A stretch of DNA of 64,000 nt from Alcaligenaceae bacterium (GCA_947380655.1 CANCRX010000008.1:1-64000); one strand, 5' to 3'; shown: positions 15,277 through 24,668, numbered from the stretch's first letter. Numbers and translations are program-made. Notes: a model not told the origin generated them from the sequence alone.

Positions 15277-16038
15277 ATGACTGAAAGCTCCCTCCTGCAG
15301 GAAACCCTAAGCAATCAAATACGTGCGCAAGGATTTACCAAGCTTGTTGCTGAAGACTTATCTCTGCTTACCGGAGACAAAAGTGTTTCGGGCTTTACCC
15401 AGCACTGGGATGCGCTACATGCCTCCTGGGCTGATTTGCGCCGTGACAATCACCTCAAAGATGGTGGTGCCTATCGTCAGCGTCGACACAGTTGCTTTAT
15501 CCAGAACATCGATACAGAAACCATTACCCAAACACCCCATCGTGCTCACTGGCAACCCACCGTATTCAATGCGCTGCATGGCGGGTATGACAGGATGTTT
15601 GAGCCAATCGATGCGAGTGTGACCGCGGACCCTTCTTTTCTAAAACTGGTTTCCGTGCTGGGAGAAACGTTCGCGCAGGTTCATACTGCGCGAAGCTGGT
15701 TTATTGAGGCGCACCAGTTTCGTATTAATACAAACGGCGGCATCGGCCGACCCACCCCCGAAGGCGCACACCGCGACGGAGTTGATTTTGTCGTAGTAAT
15801 GATGCTCGGGCGCCATCAGGTGAAAGGCGGAGAAACACGCGTCTTCAATGTGGATGACTCAACCGGTGTTCGTTTTGTCATGCAAGAGCCCTACACCACG
15901 ATTTTGCTTAATGACGAAAGAGTGATTCATGAAACAACACCGATCCAGCCAGCAGAGCCAGGTATGACGGATTGCTGGCGTGACACGCTGGTGTTGACCT
16001 ACCGCGCCAAGGGATTCCAGTCACCTGAAGCAATGTAA
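15277..16038 (+). CDS. 2-oxoglutarate/Fe(II) dioxygenase of the BsmA / amino-acid hydroxylase family
   Basis: The 253-residue protein matches the 2OG-Fe_Oxy_2 family: HQFRINTNGGIGRPTPEGAHRDGVDFV carries the HxD metal ligands (the AHRDG part), followed by GGETRVFN, the second metal His in DERVIHETTPI and the 2-oxoglutarate-binding Arg in WRDTLVLTYR. Family members include isoleucine 4-hydroxylase (IDO) and the biofilm protein BsmA. It probably hydroxylates a free amino acid. It is followed 38 bases later by an MFS transporter, which may export the product (inference). Confidence 0.85.
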   Translation: MTESSLLQETLSNQIRAQGFTKLVAEDLSLLTGDKSVSGFTQHWDALHASWADLRRDNHLKDGGAYRQRRHSCFIQNIDTETITQTPHRAHWQPTVFNALHGGYDRMFEPIDASVTADPSFLKLVSVLGETFAQVHTARSWFIEAHQFRINTNGGIGRPTPEGAHRDGVDFVVVMMLGRHQVKGGETRVFNVDDSTGVRFVMQEPYTTILLNDERVIHETTPIQPAEPGMTDCWRDTLVLTYRAKGFQSPEAM

Positions 16039-16076
16039 CGCTGTTCAAATACAAAACTAAAAATACGGAGATAAGT

Positions 16077-17336
16077 TTGACTCACGCATCATCTAAGTCA
16101 GCCAAGGGTGGCTGGTATTTTGGCTGGAATATCGTTGCAGCCTCTGCGTTATTAACTTTATTGACGGTTGGCATGCGGATGGGTATCGGCCCTTTTTTCC
16201 TGCCTATGGCCGAGGATCTTGGCTTTAGTCGTAGTCTGCTTGCAGGCATCGTCGCGATCGGTATGCTTTGTTATGGTCTTGCCATGCCTCTGGCCGGCTA
16301 TCTTGTGGCGCGCCATGGCACCAAATTTGTGCTGTTGACTGGCACAACCGTTGTGGTGCTATCGGTTATCTGGACTATTTATGCACGCACCCCTTTGTCG
16401 TTTTTTCTGGCGTTTGGTGTGTTCATGTCGGCCGGACTCGCCTTTACCAGCCCAGTAGCCGTGACACCCGTTATCAGCCGGTGGTTTACCCGTCAGCGTG
16501 GCATGGCATTATTCTTTCTTTCTACGGGATCGATGGCGGGGATCGCTGTGATGACACCCGTGCTGACGCTTGCCATCAAGTCTTTGGGCTGGCAGATGAC
16601 GCTGCTCTGGTTTGCAATCTTATTTGCGCTGATTACGGTACCCATCGCTTTGTTTGTCATGCGTGAACAAGCCCCTGAGGGTACGGATCGTTTACCACTT
16701 GCTGCGGGTCAGACGGTTCAACCTGCTGTCAAGTCGGGGAGCGCGCTCCAAGCCTCTAGCTTGACCTTTGTCCAGGCCATACGCACCCTGCCTTTTATCC
16801 AGATCTGCCTCGGCTTATTTACCTGCGGCTTTAGTATGAATCTGCTGGGTACTCACGGAATGCCGATGCTAATGGATCATGGTTTTGATGCAATGACGAG
16901 TTCTTACGGCATCGGCTTGATTGGCTTAGTCGCTATTTTCAGCACACTGGTATTGGGCCGACTCGCCGATAAAATTCCACGTAAATATATTCTGGCGACG
17001 ATCTACCTGATCCGTGGCCTGGGTTTTTTTGCGCTACTCATCGTTGGTACTCACTACGAGCTCTATATCGCTGCCGCGATCGGAGGTATTGTCTGGGCGG
17101 GCAGTATCGCCATGTCATCAGCCATTCTGGCTGATGTGTATGGCGTGAAACTCGTGGGAATTTTGTATGGCTGGGCGTATGTCAGCCATCAGGTGGGTGC
17201 CATGATCAGCTCCTGGCTCGGCGGCTGGGGCTACGAGCATTTCGGCACGCACTGGGTGGCGTTTGGCTTGGCAGGCGTATTACTGCTGATGGCTGCAGCG
17301 ATCTCGATGCGATTACCTCAGCAAAGAGTCACTTAA
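16077..17336 (+). CDS. MFS transporter
   Basis: A 419-residue, 12-helix permease read from TTG 16077, which has ACGGAG placed 8 bases upstream; no nearby ATG fits. It shows YFGWNIVAASALLTL, the loop 2-3 signature-like GYLVARHGTKFVLL, FTSPVAVTPVISRWFTRQRGMAL and the second-half repeat GRLADKIPRKYILA. This is the oxalate/formate or monocarboxylate antiporter-like branch of the MFS. It probably forms an operon with the dioxygenase upstream. Its end overlaps the convergent TMEM165 gene by 4 bases. Confidence 0.9.
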   Translation: MTHASSKSAKGGWYFGWNIVAASALLTLLTVGMRMGIGPFFLPMAEDLGFSRSLLAGIVAIGMLCYGLAMPLAGYLVARHGTKFVLLTGTTVVVLSVIWTIYARTPLSFFLAFGVFMSAGLAFTSPVAVTPVISRWFTRQRGMALFFLSTGSMAGIAVMTPVLTLAIKSLGWQMTLLWFAILFALITVPIALFVMREQAPEGTDRLPLAAGQTVQPAVKSGSALQASSLTFVQAIRTLPFIQICLGLFTCGFSMNLLGTHGMPMLMDHGFDAMTSSYGIGLIGLVAIFSTLVLGRLADKIPRKYILATIYLIRGLGFFALLIVGTHYELYIAAAIGGIVWAGSIAMSSAILADVYGVKLVGILYGWAYVSHQVGAMISSWLGGWGYEHFGTHWVAFGLAGVLLLMAAAISMRLPQQRVT

Positions 17337-17911
17337 AAGCCAAGCCCTTTGCCTAAACCAAGCAAAGTCGCCACCCCCATCGCAGCAAAAATTGCGGCGG
17401 CAATCGAATGGACCAGTTTCATCGGGATCTTGTTGGCCAGTTTGTCACCTGCAAACACAGCAGGCACATCCGCAATCAGCATACCCAGTGTGGTACCAAT
17501 GACGACAAGCAACGGGCTACCATAATGTGCAGCCATGGCGACTGTCGCAATCTGAGTCTTGTCACCCATTTCGGCAAGGAAAAATGTGATCAGGGTCGCA
17601 CCGAACACACCAAATTTTTTAGCGATCTGCGTTTCTTCGTCTTCGATCTTGTCCGGGATCATGGTCCAGATCGCCATGCCGATAAACGAAGCGCCGAGTA
17701 CCCAGCGAAGGATCTCAGGACTCACTGCGGAGGTAATCCAGGCCCCTAGCGCACCAGCTAGACCGTGGTTGACGATCGTGGCCAACAATATTCCCAGAAT
17801 TATAGGAAGCGGCTTTTTAAACCGGGCAGCCAAAATAAAGGCCAGCAGCTGGGTCTTATCGCCTATTTCGGCTAAAGCAACCACTCCAGTCGAAACGAGT
17901 AATGCTTCCAT
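17333..17911 (-). CDS. TMEM165/GDT1 (UPF0016) family cation transporter
   Basis: Start at ATG 17911 (MEALLVSTGVVAL) gives 192 residues. The two halves each carry the family signature: ALAEIGDKTQLLAF and LAEMGDKTQIATV, separated by hydrophobic segments, about 6-7 in total. These proteins move Mn2+ or Ca2+ out of the cytoplasm, and bacterial members such as MneA protect against manganese. No Mn-sensing riboswitch (yybP-ykoY) was recognised upstream. Confidence 0.92.
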   Translation of the reverse strand: MEALLVSTGVVALAEIGDKTQLLAFILAARFKKPLPIILGILLATIVNHGLAGALGAWITSAVSPEILRWVLGASFIGMAIWTMIPDKIEDEETQIAKKFGVFGATLITFFLAEMGDKTQIATVAMAAHYGSPLLVVIGTTLGMLIADVPAVFAGDKLANKIPMKLVHSIAAAIFAAMGVATLLGLGKGLGF

Positions 17912-18054
17912 GAAGGCTCTCAACAATGATTAAAAAATAATTAGCCCTAGTTTAACCTGTGGTGACAGCACGTCAGGTAATCCTCTAATATCCACACACC
18001 AACTCGGATCATCCCATTCGATCCGGTGATACAAAATCAAAACAGAGACAAATC

Positions 18055-18447
18055 TTGAAAATTCACAGAATTTTTACCCTCCCTTCGGGAGACTCCGCCG
18101 TCGAAATCCGTCAGGTTCCGTTAAAAGGTGACGGTCGTCCGGCCTCTGAGATATTCGAAGCACAAACTATGTTCTTTCGTGAGACCCCACAGGGACACGT
18201 GCAGGACTATCACAATGCTCCGCGCAGGCAGCTGATATTCATTACCTCTGGCATCCTTGAGCTGGAGACGAGTCAAGGTAAGCGATTTATTGTTCGCCCT
18301 GGAGACATCTTGTTTACGGAAGATTTTGAAGGCAAAGGTCACATCACCAGATCTCTGCGTGATGTGCGAGGTTTTTTCCACGTCATCGTTCCGGACACCT
18401 TTAATGTTCTGGACTGGCCTGTCGTGACGCAAGAGGGGGCAGTCTGA
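18055..18447 (+). CDS. Cupin-domain protein
   Basis: The 130-residue protein starts at TTG 18055 (MKIHRIFTLPSGDSAVE). It has the small beta-barrel with HNAPRRQLIFITSGILELE and FIVRPGDILFTEDFEGKGH, the cupin motifs 1 and 2. Only part of the usual His ligands is present (H75-like and the final GKGH). It could be an epimerase, dioxygenase or ligand-binding protein. Its stop codon overlaps the next start (TGATG), so it is co-translated with a Bug receptor and probably acts on the same ligand. Confidence 0.8.
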   Translation: MKIHRIFTLPSGDSAVEIRQVPLKGDGRPASEIFEAQTMFFRETPQGHVQDYHNAPRRQLIFITSGILELETSQGKRFIVRPGDILFTEDFEGKGHITRSLRDVRGFFHVIVPDTFNVLDWPVVTQEGAV

Positions 18448-19412
18448 TGCGCTGGCTCTCGTATTTCACAAGTATGCTGATCGCAATCGCTTATAGCCTG
18501 ACTGCACAGGCACAAGCACCCACCAAACCGATGCGTATCATCGTGCCCTTTGCTGTGGGGGGAGCAAGCGATACCTATACGAGGTTAGTCGCGCAAAAAA
18601 TCACCGAACAAACTGGCAAAACCGTCATCGTTGAAAACAAAACGGGAGCGGGTGGAAGAATTGCCTTTGATTTTGTCGCGCACGCAGCCCCGGATGGTTT
18701 GACGGTTGGTTTGATCGATGCGACCTATGCCATGCTGCCAGGTTTATTTCCTGTGTTGCCCTGGGATATCAATCAGGATCTGATTCCGGTTGTCATGGTG
18801 GCTCAAACGCCTTTTGTTTTAGTGGTGGGTGCCGAGGCACAATTTTCTACCTATCAGCAGCTCGCGAGCGCTGCAGCGGCTCAACCGGGAAAGCTGAACT
18901 ATGGCTCGGCCGGCGTCGGGAGCGTCAATCACATCGTGACGGAACGGTTCCGCTCGAATGCCAAAATTGATATCACGCATATTCCTTACAAAGGGATGAG
19001 CGAGGCGAGTGTTGCCCTGCTCTCTGGTAACGTTGATTTGATTGTGGCCGCTTCCCCGACTGCGATTGGACAAATCAAAAGCGGCAAGGTCAGACCGTTA
19101 CTGGTCACCACAGCAAAACGCTCTCCAGTCCTGCCAGACGTGCCTGCGGTCACGGAGGTCGGCTTGGCAGAATTTGTTGTAACCAACTGGTTTGGTTTTG
19201 CAGTGCCTAAAGGCACGCCAAAAGAAATGATGGAAACATTGCATAAAGATGTCATGCGAGCAGTCGCTGCACCGGATGTGAAAGAAAAGCTTTTATTACA
19301 AGGCGCTGAGGCTTCTACTTTTTCGATGCAGGAATTCAGTGATTTCGTAAAAACAGAAACTGCACTCTGGACAAAAGTAACAAAGGATAATCACATCAAA
19401 ATCGAGCCATGA
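18447..19412 (+). CDS. Bug-family (TctC-like) periplasmic receptor
   Basis: A 321-residue protein with a signal peptide (LIAIAYSLTAQAQA) followed by the family start KPMRIIVPFAVGGASDTYTRLVA and the internal KLNYGSAGVGSVNHIVTERF, then DITHIPYKGMSEA and PDVPAVTEVGL. Bug proteins bind small carboxylates, amides or amino acids in the periplasm. No TctA/TctB membrane genes are nearby, as is common for this expanded family in Alcaligenaceae. First of two tandem receptors. Confidence 0.92.
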   Translation: MRWLSYFTSMLIAIAYSLTAQAQAPTKPMRIIVPFAVGGASDTYTRLVAQKITEQTGKTVIVENKTGAGGRIAFDFVAHAAPDGLTVGLIDATYAMLPGLFPVLPWDINQDLIPVVMVAQTPFVLVVGAEAQFSTYQQLASAAAAQPGKLNYGSAGVGSVNHIVTERFRSNAKIDITHIPYKGMSEASVALLSGNVDLIVAASPTAIGQIKSGKVRPLLVTTAKRSPVLPDVPAVTEVGLAEFVVTNWFGFAVPKGTPKEMMETLHKDVMRAVAAPDVKEKLLLQGAEASTFSMQEFSDFVKTETALWTKVTKDNHIKIEP

Positions 19413-19493
19413 CCCGTTAGCTCGGGAAATGATCGGCATGAATCTTGCTTTGCTCTAGACATGCACTTACGCATTATTTGTTAAGGAATTATT

Positions 19494-20492
19494 GTGACGT
19501 TAGCTCTGAAAAAAATCTCTCTACTCAGCGTACAGCTCTCGCTGACGGCTTTCGGACTGATTGGCCTGGCCCAAAGTGTTCAAGCACAAGAAACTTTCCC
19601 AAGCAAAGCGATCAAAGTCGTCGTTCCCTTTCCTGCGGGCGGTGCGACGGACATGCTGACACGAGGTATTACAGAAAAGCTCAGCCAGAAATTAAATCAG
19701 CCAATCGTGATCGAGAATAAACCTGGTGCCGGTGCCAATATTGGTGCGGCAACCGTCGCCAAAGCAGCGCCCGACGGCTACACCCTGCTGATGGGCTCAA
19801 TTGGTTCGCACTCGATCGCCGTGACCTATTACAAAGACCCTGGGTATGTATTTCAGAAAGACCTGGTCGCCGTTTCTGCTGCAGGAACGTTGCCTAATAT
19901 TGTCGTGACGGGTATGGAGGTTCCTGCAAATAATCTCAAAGAACTCGTCGCACTGGCCAAAGCGGAACCAGGCAAACTCACCTGCGGATCATCTGGTACG
20001 GGCGGCCTGATTCATCTGACCTGCGAAATGTTCAAAGTCGCAGCGGGTGTCGATATTCTGCACATCCCATACAAAGGCACTTCCCTGCTCTTGCCAGACC
20101 TGATTGCAGGGCGCGTCACGATGGCACTTGATACGTTGCCGCCTTACATCCCCATGCTTCGCGAAAAGAAAGTCAAGGCACTGGCGATTACGACAGCCAA
20201 ACGCTCAGCCCTTTTCCCCGACCTGCCGACCGTTGCAGAGTCTGGTTACCCAGGATTTGAGTCGGTCGCAAGCTATGGATTTTTTGCACCTGCGGGCACC
20301 CCACCCGCCATCATTGCCCTACTCAATCGTGAAATTAATATCGTGCTGCAAGATCAGGAACTGAAAGACAAGCTCTTGAAACAAGGCATCGAACTCGGTG
20401 GCAGTACACCTGAAGCGCTTCAGGCGTTTGCAAATGGTGAAGTTGCAAAATGGGCGAAAGTAATCAAAGACAGTAAGATTCAGCCAGAATAA
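19494..20492 (+). CDS. Bug-family (TctC-like) periplasmic receptor
   Basis: 332 residues from GTG 19494, with signal peptide (cleavage near VQAQE) and the family motifs VVPFPAGGATDMLTRGI, ENKPGAGANIGAA, KLTCGSSGTGGLIHLTCEMF, ILHIPYKGTSLL, PDLPTVAESGYPGF and SYGFFAPAGTP. It is a diverged paralogue of the preceding receptor, probably with a different ligand. Its 3' end overlaps the convergent membrane protein gene by 13 bases. Confidence 0.92.
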   Translation: MTLALKKISLLSVQLSLTAFGLIGLAQSVQAQETFPSKAIKVVVPFPAGGATDMLTRGITEKLSQKLNQPIVIENKPGAGANIGAATVAKAAPDGYTLLMGSIGSHSIAVTYYKDPGYVFQKDLVAVSAAGTLPNIVVTGMEVPANNLKELVALAKAEPGKLTCGSSGTGGLIHLTCEMFKVAAGVDILHIPYKGTSLLLPDLIAGRVTMALDTLPPYIPMLREKKVKALAITTAKRSALFPDLPTVAESGYPGFESVASYGFFAPAGTPPAIIALLNREINIVLQDQELKDKLLKQGIELGGSTPEALQAFANGEVAKWAKVIKDSKIQPE

Positions 20493-21865
20493 TGGCCTGA
20501 TTTGAAACGAGTCTTAACACCTCTGAATCTGACAGGCAGAATCAGAGGCACAAACACCAGAAGCCATGCAATTCTGGTTTGATAGCGATAGTGTGGTTTG
20601 GATAAAGCGCCTGTTGCAAAGGCATTGGCTAGCAACCCAACAAACACCATCGCAATCAGCAAAATGACAGCGCGCTGGCGTTCACGCCAGGCGCGCCACA
20701 CTAAAAACAGGCATGCCACCAGTCCTGCAAGCAGACTGAGCCGCCCCACTCCATTAAACATGTCGCCTGATTGGTAGAGTTGGTCCCTGACCTGACGGGA
20801 TTGCTGATAGCGCTGAAACTCTGCAGAGGGGAAATAAATTTTTAAACGCTCGGCGACGGTCGTATCCAGATGATCTGGATGCAGCGTATCGCCCAAACCT
20901 ACCATCCACAATTCACGCCAAGTGTTATTCACTAACGACTGCATGACACCTAAAGGATTGTCTTTGACTGCGGCCATCACCAAAACAGACGCCTCAGGAG
21001 CCAGTCCGATCGGGCCTCCCGGGTGCTTCCATACCGGCCCCTGACCATTCCACATAAAATCGTCGCTATCTACGGCGAGCTTATCTTTCCAGTCGCAGAG
21101 GTAAAGCTGCTGCCTAGAGCATGAATGCTCGAGCACCGGTTTGATATGTCCATCGGCTGCGAGTCGCGCCAGAAAAAAAACTGAACCAAAAGGCGATACT
21201 GAAAGTTTCTGAAAACCATATAAGTTCGTGCCGACCAACATTGCTAACGCAATGAGCAAGGGCATGATTGCGATTTTTAATCGGTTGAAGTGCAACAGCC
21301 CCAATACCATTAACACCGCAGCGGCTATCACCAGATGAGACAGATGCGAGGCGATCGCAAACGCGCCGACTATCAATACCCAAAGGCGAGTCCCCAAGCC
21401 GAGATCCGACCGAACAGCAAGAATATATATACACAGTACGGTGATGGGTGCAAAGATATCCGGCATTAATAGCGAGGTCACCCAAGGCGCTGCGCTCAGC
21501 AATGAAAGCACGATGCAGCTCAGGACAAAACGTGTTTCACTGAAGCGCGGGTGGGATACGAATTTCGAAGTGGGTGTCAACGTCTGAAATTCTGCGGTCT
21601 GAGCGACTTGTACCGACTGCGTGGTCAGCCAGAGAATACTGGAGACAATAATCGCCTGCGCACACAGCACCGGCCACAGACTGAATTGCCAATGAAACAA
21701 CGACATCCAGGGGCCGTAAATAAATGGCTTATCCCAGATAAAAAAATGCAGGATACCCTGCACCATGAATGCATTGGTATCACTATAGAGGATCGGGTAG
21801 CCGTTCCAGAAAGCCGGCCACATCAGCACCAAAGCACCCAGCACGATGGCTCGTGCTGCGCGCAT
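20480..21865 (-). CDS. Polytopic membrane protein, unknown function
   Basis: Start at ATG 21865, just behind the ilvE stop, gives 461 residues (an earlier in-frame start at 21913 would overlap ilvE). About ten hydrophobic segments are visible, for example AIVLGALVLMWPAFW, FSLWPVLCAQAIIVSS, LWVLIVGAFAIASHLS and IAWLLVFVPLILPV. The loop NGYPILYSDTNAFM near the start has an acidic pair, as in GT-C glycosyltransferases or related multi-pass enzymes, but no firm family was recognised. Probably co-transcribed with ilvE. Confidence 0.65.
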   Translation of the reverse strand: MRAARAIVLGALVLMWPAFWNGYPILYSDTNAFMVQGILHFFIWDKPFIYGPWMSLFHWQFSLWPVLCAQAIIVSSILWLTTQSVQVAQTAEFQTLTPTSKFVSHPRFSETRFVLSCIVLSLLSAAPWVTSLLMPDIFAPITVLCIYILAVRSDLGLGTRLWVLIVGAFAIASHLSHLVIAAAVLMVLGLLHFNRLKIAIMPLLIALAMLVGTNLYGFQKLSVSPFGSVFFLARLAADGHIKPVLEHSCSRQQLYLCDWKDKLAVDSDDFMWNGQGPVWKHPGGPIGLAPEASVLVMAAVKDNPLGVMQSLVNNTWRELWMVGLGDTLHPDHLDTTVAERLKIYFPSAEFQRYQQSRQVRDQLYQSGDMFNGVGRLSLLAGLVACLFLVWRAWRERQRAVILLIAMVFVGLLANAFATGALSKPHYRYQTRIAWLLVFVPLILPVRFRGVKTRFKSGHYSG

Positions 21866-21866
21866 A

Positions 21867-22964
21867 TCAGACAAGCCTGACCATCCAGCCATGTGGATCA
21901 GGGGCACGGCCATGTTGAATATCAGTCAGTTCCTGACGCAGGGACATGGTGAGTTTGCCGGCAGGCGCCGTCTCGTCACCGACCATAAAGTTGCGGCCTT
22001 TCAGTGCAGCGATCGGTGTCACGACCGCAGCAGTTCCGCAAGCGAAGGCCTCGGCGACCTCGCCACTGACCATACCGTTTTTCCATTCGTCGAGTGTGAC
22101 GCGGCGCTCTTCGACCTTATGGCCTCGGTCACGCGCGAGCTGAATAATACTGGCGCGTGTCACGCCTTCAAGAATACTGCCAGTTAATTCGGGCGTCACG
22201 AGTGTGCCGTCTTTCATCACCAGAAATACGTTCATACCGCCGAGTTCTTCGAGATATTTTCCCTCGAGTGGATCGAGAAACAATACCTGGGGGCAACCAT
22301 TGGCGTAAGCCTCCTGCTGAGGCAGTAAAGAGGCCGCATAGTTACCACCGCATTTAGCCGCACCCGTTCCACCCGAAGCTGCACGGGTGTATTCCGTCGA
22401 TACCCAGATTGAAACAGGGGCAACACCCTTGGCGAAATACGCACCAGCGGGACTGGCGATAACGTAGTACGCAGCTTTCTGTGCCGAACGCACACCGAGA
22501 AAACTTTCGTTTGCGATCATGAAGGGGCGCAGATAGAGACTCGTCTCGCCACCCGTAGGCACCCAGTCGGCATCGATTGAGACGATCTGACGGATCGACT
22601 CGACAAAAATATCTGTCGGCAACTCAGGCAGTGCCAAACGCTTGGCAGAACGCTGCATCCGCTCAGCATTAGCCTGAGGGCGGAAAGTCCAGATTGAACC
22701 GTCAGGATGACGATAGGCCTTCAGGCCTTCGAAAATCTCCTGTGCATAATGCAACACCGAAGCAGCAGGATCGAGCAACAACGGTCCATAGGGCATGACG
22801 TGCGCACCATGCCACCCGTCATCCAATGTCCAGTCGATCGCAACCATGTGATCGGTGAAATGCTTGCCGAAACCGGGATTCTCCAGAATCGCCTCGCGCT
22901 CAGCGAGTTGCTGGAACGCAGTGGATGGAGTGATTTTAAACGGGATGGTGCTTTGAGCTGTCAT
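21867..22964 (-). CDS. ilvE: Branched-chain amino-acid aminotransferase
   Basis: Start at 22964 (MTAQSTIPFKITPS) gives 365 residues, the length of the longer BCAT group. Family motifs include GPLLLDPAASVLHYAQEIFEGLKAYRH, SLYLRPFMIANESFLGV, the PLP-lysine region GAAKCGGNYAASLLPQ, and EELGGMNVFLV and GSILEGVTRASIIQLA. It performs the last step of Val, Leu and Ile synthesis and the first step of their degradation, using glutamate/2-oxoglutarate and PLP. Intact; nothing unusual. Confidence 0.95.
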   Translation of the reverse strand: MTAQSTIPFKITPSTAFQQLAEREAILENPGFGKHFTDHMVAIDWTLDDGWHGAHVMPYGPLLLDPAASVLHYAQEIFEGLKAYRHPDGSIWTFRPQANAERMQRSAKRLALPELPTDIFVESIRQIVSIDADWVPTGGETSLYLRPFMIANESFLGVRSAQKAAYYVIASPAGAYFAKGVAPVSIWVSTEYTRAASGGTGAAKCGGNYAASLLPQQEAYANGCPQVLFLDPLEGKYLEELGGMNVFLVMKDGTLVTPELTGSILEGVTRASIIQLARDRGHKVEERRVTLDEWKNGMVSGEVAEAFACGTAAVVTPIAALKGRNFMVGDETAPAGKLTMSLRQELTDIQHGRAPDPHGWMVRLV

Positions 22965-23033
22965 GGTGATGGTCAATTGAAAAGTGTCATCTATTCGACT
23001 GATTATAGCCATGAGCCGAGGCAGGCACAGGTA

Positions 23034-23285
23034 CTAATTTTTGTGCGTTGCAGTGATAGGGGCTGGGAGATGGATGATGATGGGTTGAGGAGGTTGAGTC
23101 ACACCCAAATGAACGGTTGAAAAGTAAAAGCTCATCGCACTCAGGATCACTGCAATGGTTGCGATACTAATCCCCGCAAACCATTTAATCAGCGTTGATT
23201 CAACTTTAGCAATATCCGCGTGTGTTGCAAGCGTTGGCGAAATCGCATCAAAGCGCGCTTCGAGAGAGGTCAGTCGTGTTTCCAT
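23034..23285 (-). CDS. Small coiled-coil protein with one membrane segment, unknown
   Basis: 83 residues: an N-terminal helical region METRLTSLEARFDAISP, a heptad-like stretch up to ADIAKVESTL, a membrane helix WFAGISIATIAVILSAMSFYF and a Pro-rich tail. It resembles DUF1640-type or XhlA-type proteins and has the same layout as the 14681 protein, but shorter. No catalytic motif. Its location between ilvE and the RIO kinase gives no hint. Confidence 0.55.
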   Translation of the reverse strand: METRLTSLEARFDAISPTLATHADIAKVESTLIKWFAGISIATIAVILSAMSFYFSTVHLGVTQPPQPIIIHLPAPITATHKN

Positions 23286-23381
23286 GGTGAAACTTTATCT
23301 TAAATTTCAATTAAAACAAGGAGTTGAAACATTTTGTGACAAAGTTTTTACCCTTACCTCATGCCGTAAATCCACCCAAGA

Positions 23382-24227
23382 CTAACGCTCGCTCAGCCGT
23401 CTCAAGCGCTCCTCTTCCTCACGTCGGGAGGCCTCGATTTCACCCATCAAATCATCCATATCGACCGGCGTGGTGTCGGCCTCGACGTGACCAGTAAGCT
23501 CTGTTTCCGGGGTCAGCTCACCCGACTCATACAACTGCCAGATTTCCTTGCCATATTCAGTGGTGAGCAACTCGGGAGCGAACTGACCAAAATAGGTTGC
23601 CAGATTGCGTACATCGCGATAAAGCATGGCAGCGGCTTCGTTATTACCCGCAGCGTCGACGGCCTGAGGCAAATCAATAATGACGGGGCCCTGGGTGCCA
23701 AGCAAAATATTAAATTCGGACAAGTCGCCGTGCACAATCCCTGCGCACAGCATGCGCACGACTTGGTTGAGCAAAAAGGCGTGATATTGGATCGCTAACG
23801 CGTGCGTCAGCTCGACGTCATTGAGCCTGGGAGCCACATCGCCCTCGGCATCGGCCACGAGCTCCATCAACAGTACCCCATCAGTACAAATATAGGGCTG
23901 GGGCACGCGTACACCGGCATTGGCTAATTTGAAGAGTGCATCGACCTCGGCATTTTGCCAAAGCTCTTCCTGCATCTGACGCCCGTAACGCGTGCCTTTT
24001 TCCATCGCACGGGCCTGACGGCTGTTTTTGACCTTGCGGCCCTCTGTATAGGAGACGGCTTGTTTAAAACTGCGTTGCTTGGCGTCTTTATAGACTTTTG
24101 CACAACGCGTCTCAGCACCACAACGCACCACATACACGGTCGCCTCTTTACCACTCATCAGCTGACTGAGTACCTCATCTACCAGACCTTCTTCAACCAG
24201 CGGCTCAAGCCGTTTGGGCACTTTCAT
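23382..24227 (-). CDS. RIO1-family atypical serine kinase
   Basis: A 281-residue bacterial RIO kinase. It has the P-loop-like GKEATVYVVRCG and ATP lysine region ETRCAKVYKD, the long insert KQAVSYTEGRKVKNSRQARAMEKGT typical of RIO proteins, PQPYICTDGVLLMELV (hinge), the catalytic loop GIVHGDLSEFNILL and the metal-binding IIDLPQAVD. The C-terminal tail is acidic and Arg-rich. RIO1 proteins phosphorylate or act as ATPases in ribosome assembly in archaea and eukaryotes; the role in bacteria is unclear. Catalytic residues are present. Confidence 0.93.
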   Translation of the reverse strand: MKVPKRLEPLVEEGLVDEVLSQLMSGKEATVYVVRCGAETRCAKVYKDAKQRSFKQAVSYTEGRKVKNSRQARAMEKGTRYGRQMQEELWQNAEVDALFKLANAGVRVPQPYICTDGVLLMELVADAEGDVAPRLNDVELTHALAIQYHAFLLNQVVRMLCAGIVHGDLSEFNILLGTQGPVIIDLPQAVDAAGNNEAAAMLYRDVRNLATYFGQFAPELLTTEYGKEIWQLYESGELTPETELTGHVEADTTPVDMDDLMGEIEASRREEEERLRRLSER

Positions 24228-24282
24228 TCAATCTCCTGCAGCAGGACTAGGCAACACTGTACAGGTTTGTACAGGGTATAGC

Positions 24283-24555
24283 TTAACCGCGATGATGCTC
24301 GCGATGCTCGTGACGCCGACCTGGATCCGAGCGATAACTGGGGGCAGGACGGTAATAAGGTGCTGGTCGATAGTATGGCACGGGCCTGTAACCGTAAGAG
24401 GCTCCAACAACAACCGGCGCAACATAACCCGAGCTATAGGCCGCATAGGGTGCGGGATAAGCTGAGTAGGAATACCCAACAGGCTGATAAGAGTATCCCA
24501 CACAACCCGTCAGCGTCACAATCAGACTGATCAGGGCAGCACGAACGGTAAGCAT
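24283..24555 (-). CDS. Small lipoprotein with Tyr/Pro-rich tail
   Basis: Start at ATG 24555, with GGAG 8 bases upstream, gives 90 residues. A short signal MLTVRAALISLIVTLTGC ends with a lipobox (LTGC), so it should be lipid-anchored. The rest is low complexity: many Tyr and Pro, with repeats of the type YYRPAP, and a basic His/Arg-rich end. Probably an envelope protein of no known role. Confidence 0.65.
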   Translation of the reverse strand: MLTVRAALISLIVTLTGCVGYSYQPVGYSYSAYPAPYAAYSSGYVAPVVVGASYGYRPVPYYRPAPYYRPAPSYRSDPGRRHEHREHHRG

Positions 24556-24668
24556 AATCATTCTCCATTGTTGTTGTGAATGATTCATACATTACGCTTT
24601 GCCCTTCTCACTGAATAGCGCTCAGCTGCGCCCAATAGTTACGATGCGTTTCAACGCCTTTCAGCTGA

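Noticed and set aside
17912..18054. Mn2+ riboswitch (yybP-ykoY) before the TMEM165 gene
   Set aside because: Searched for by eye because of the gene family, but the conserved loops were not seen.
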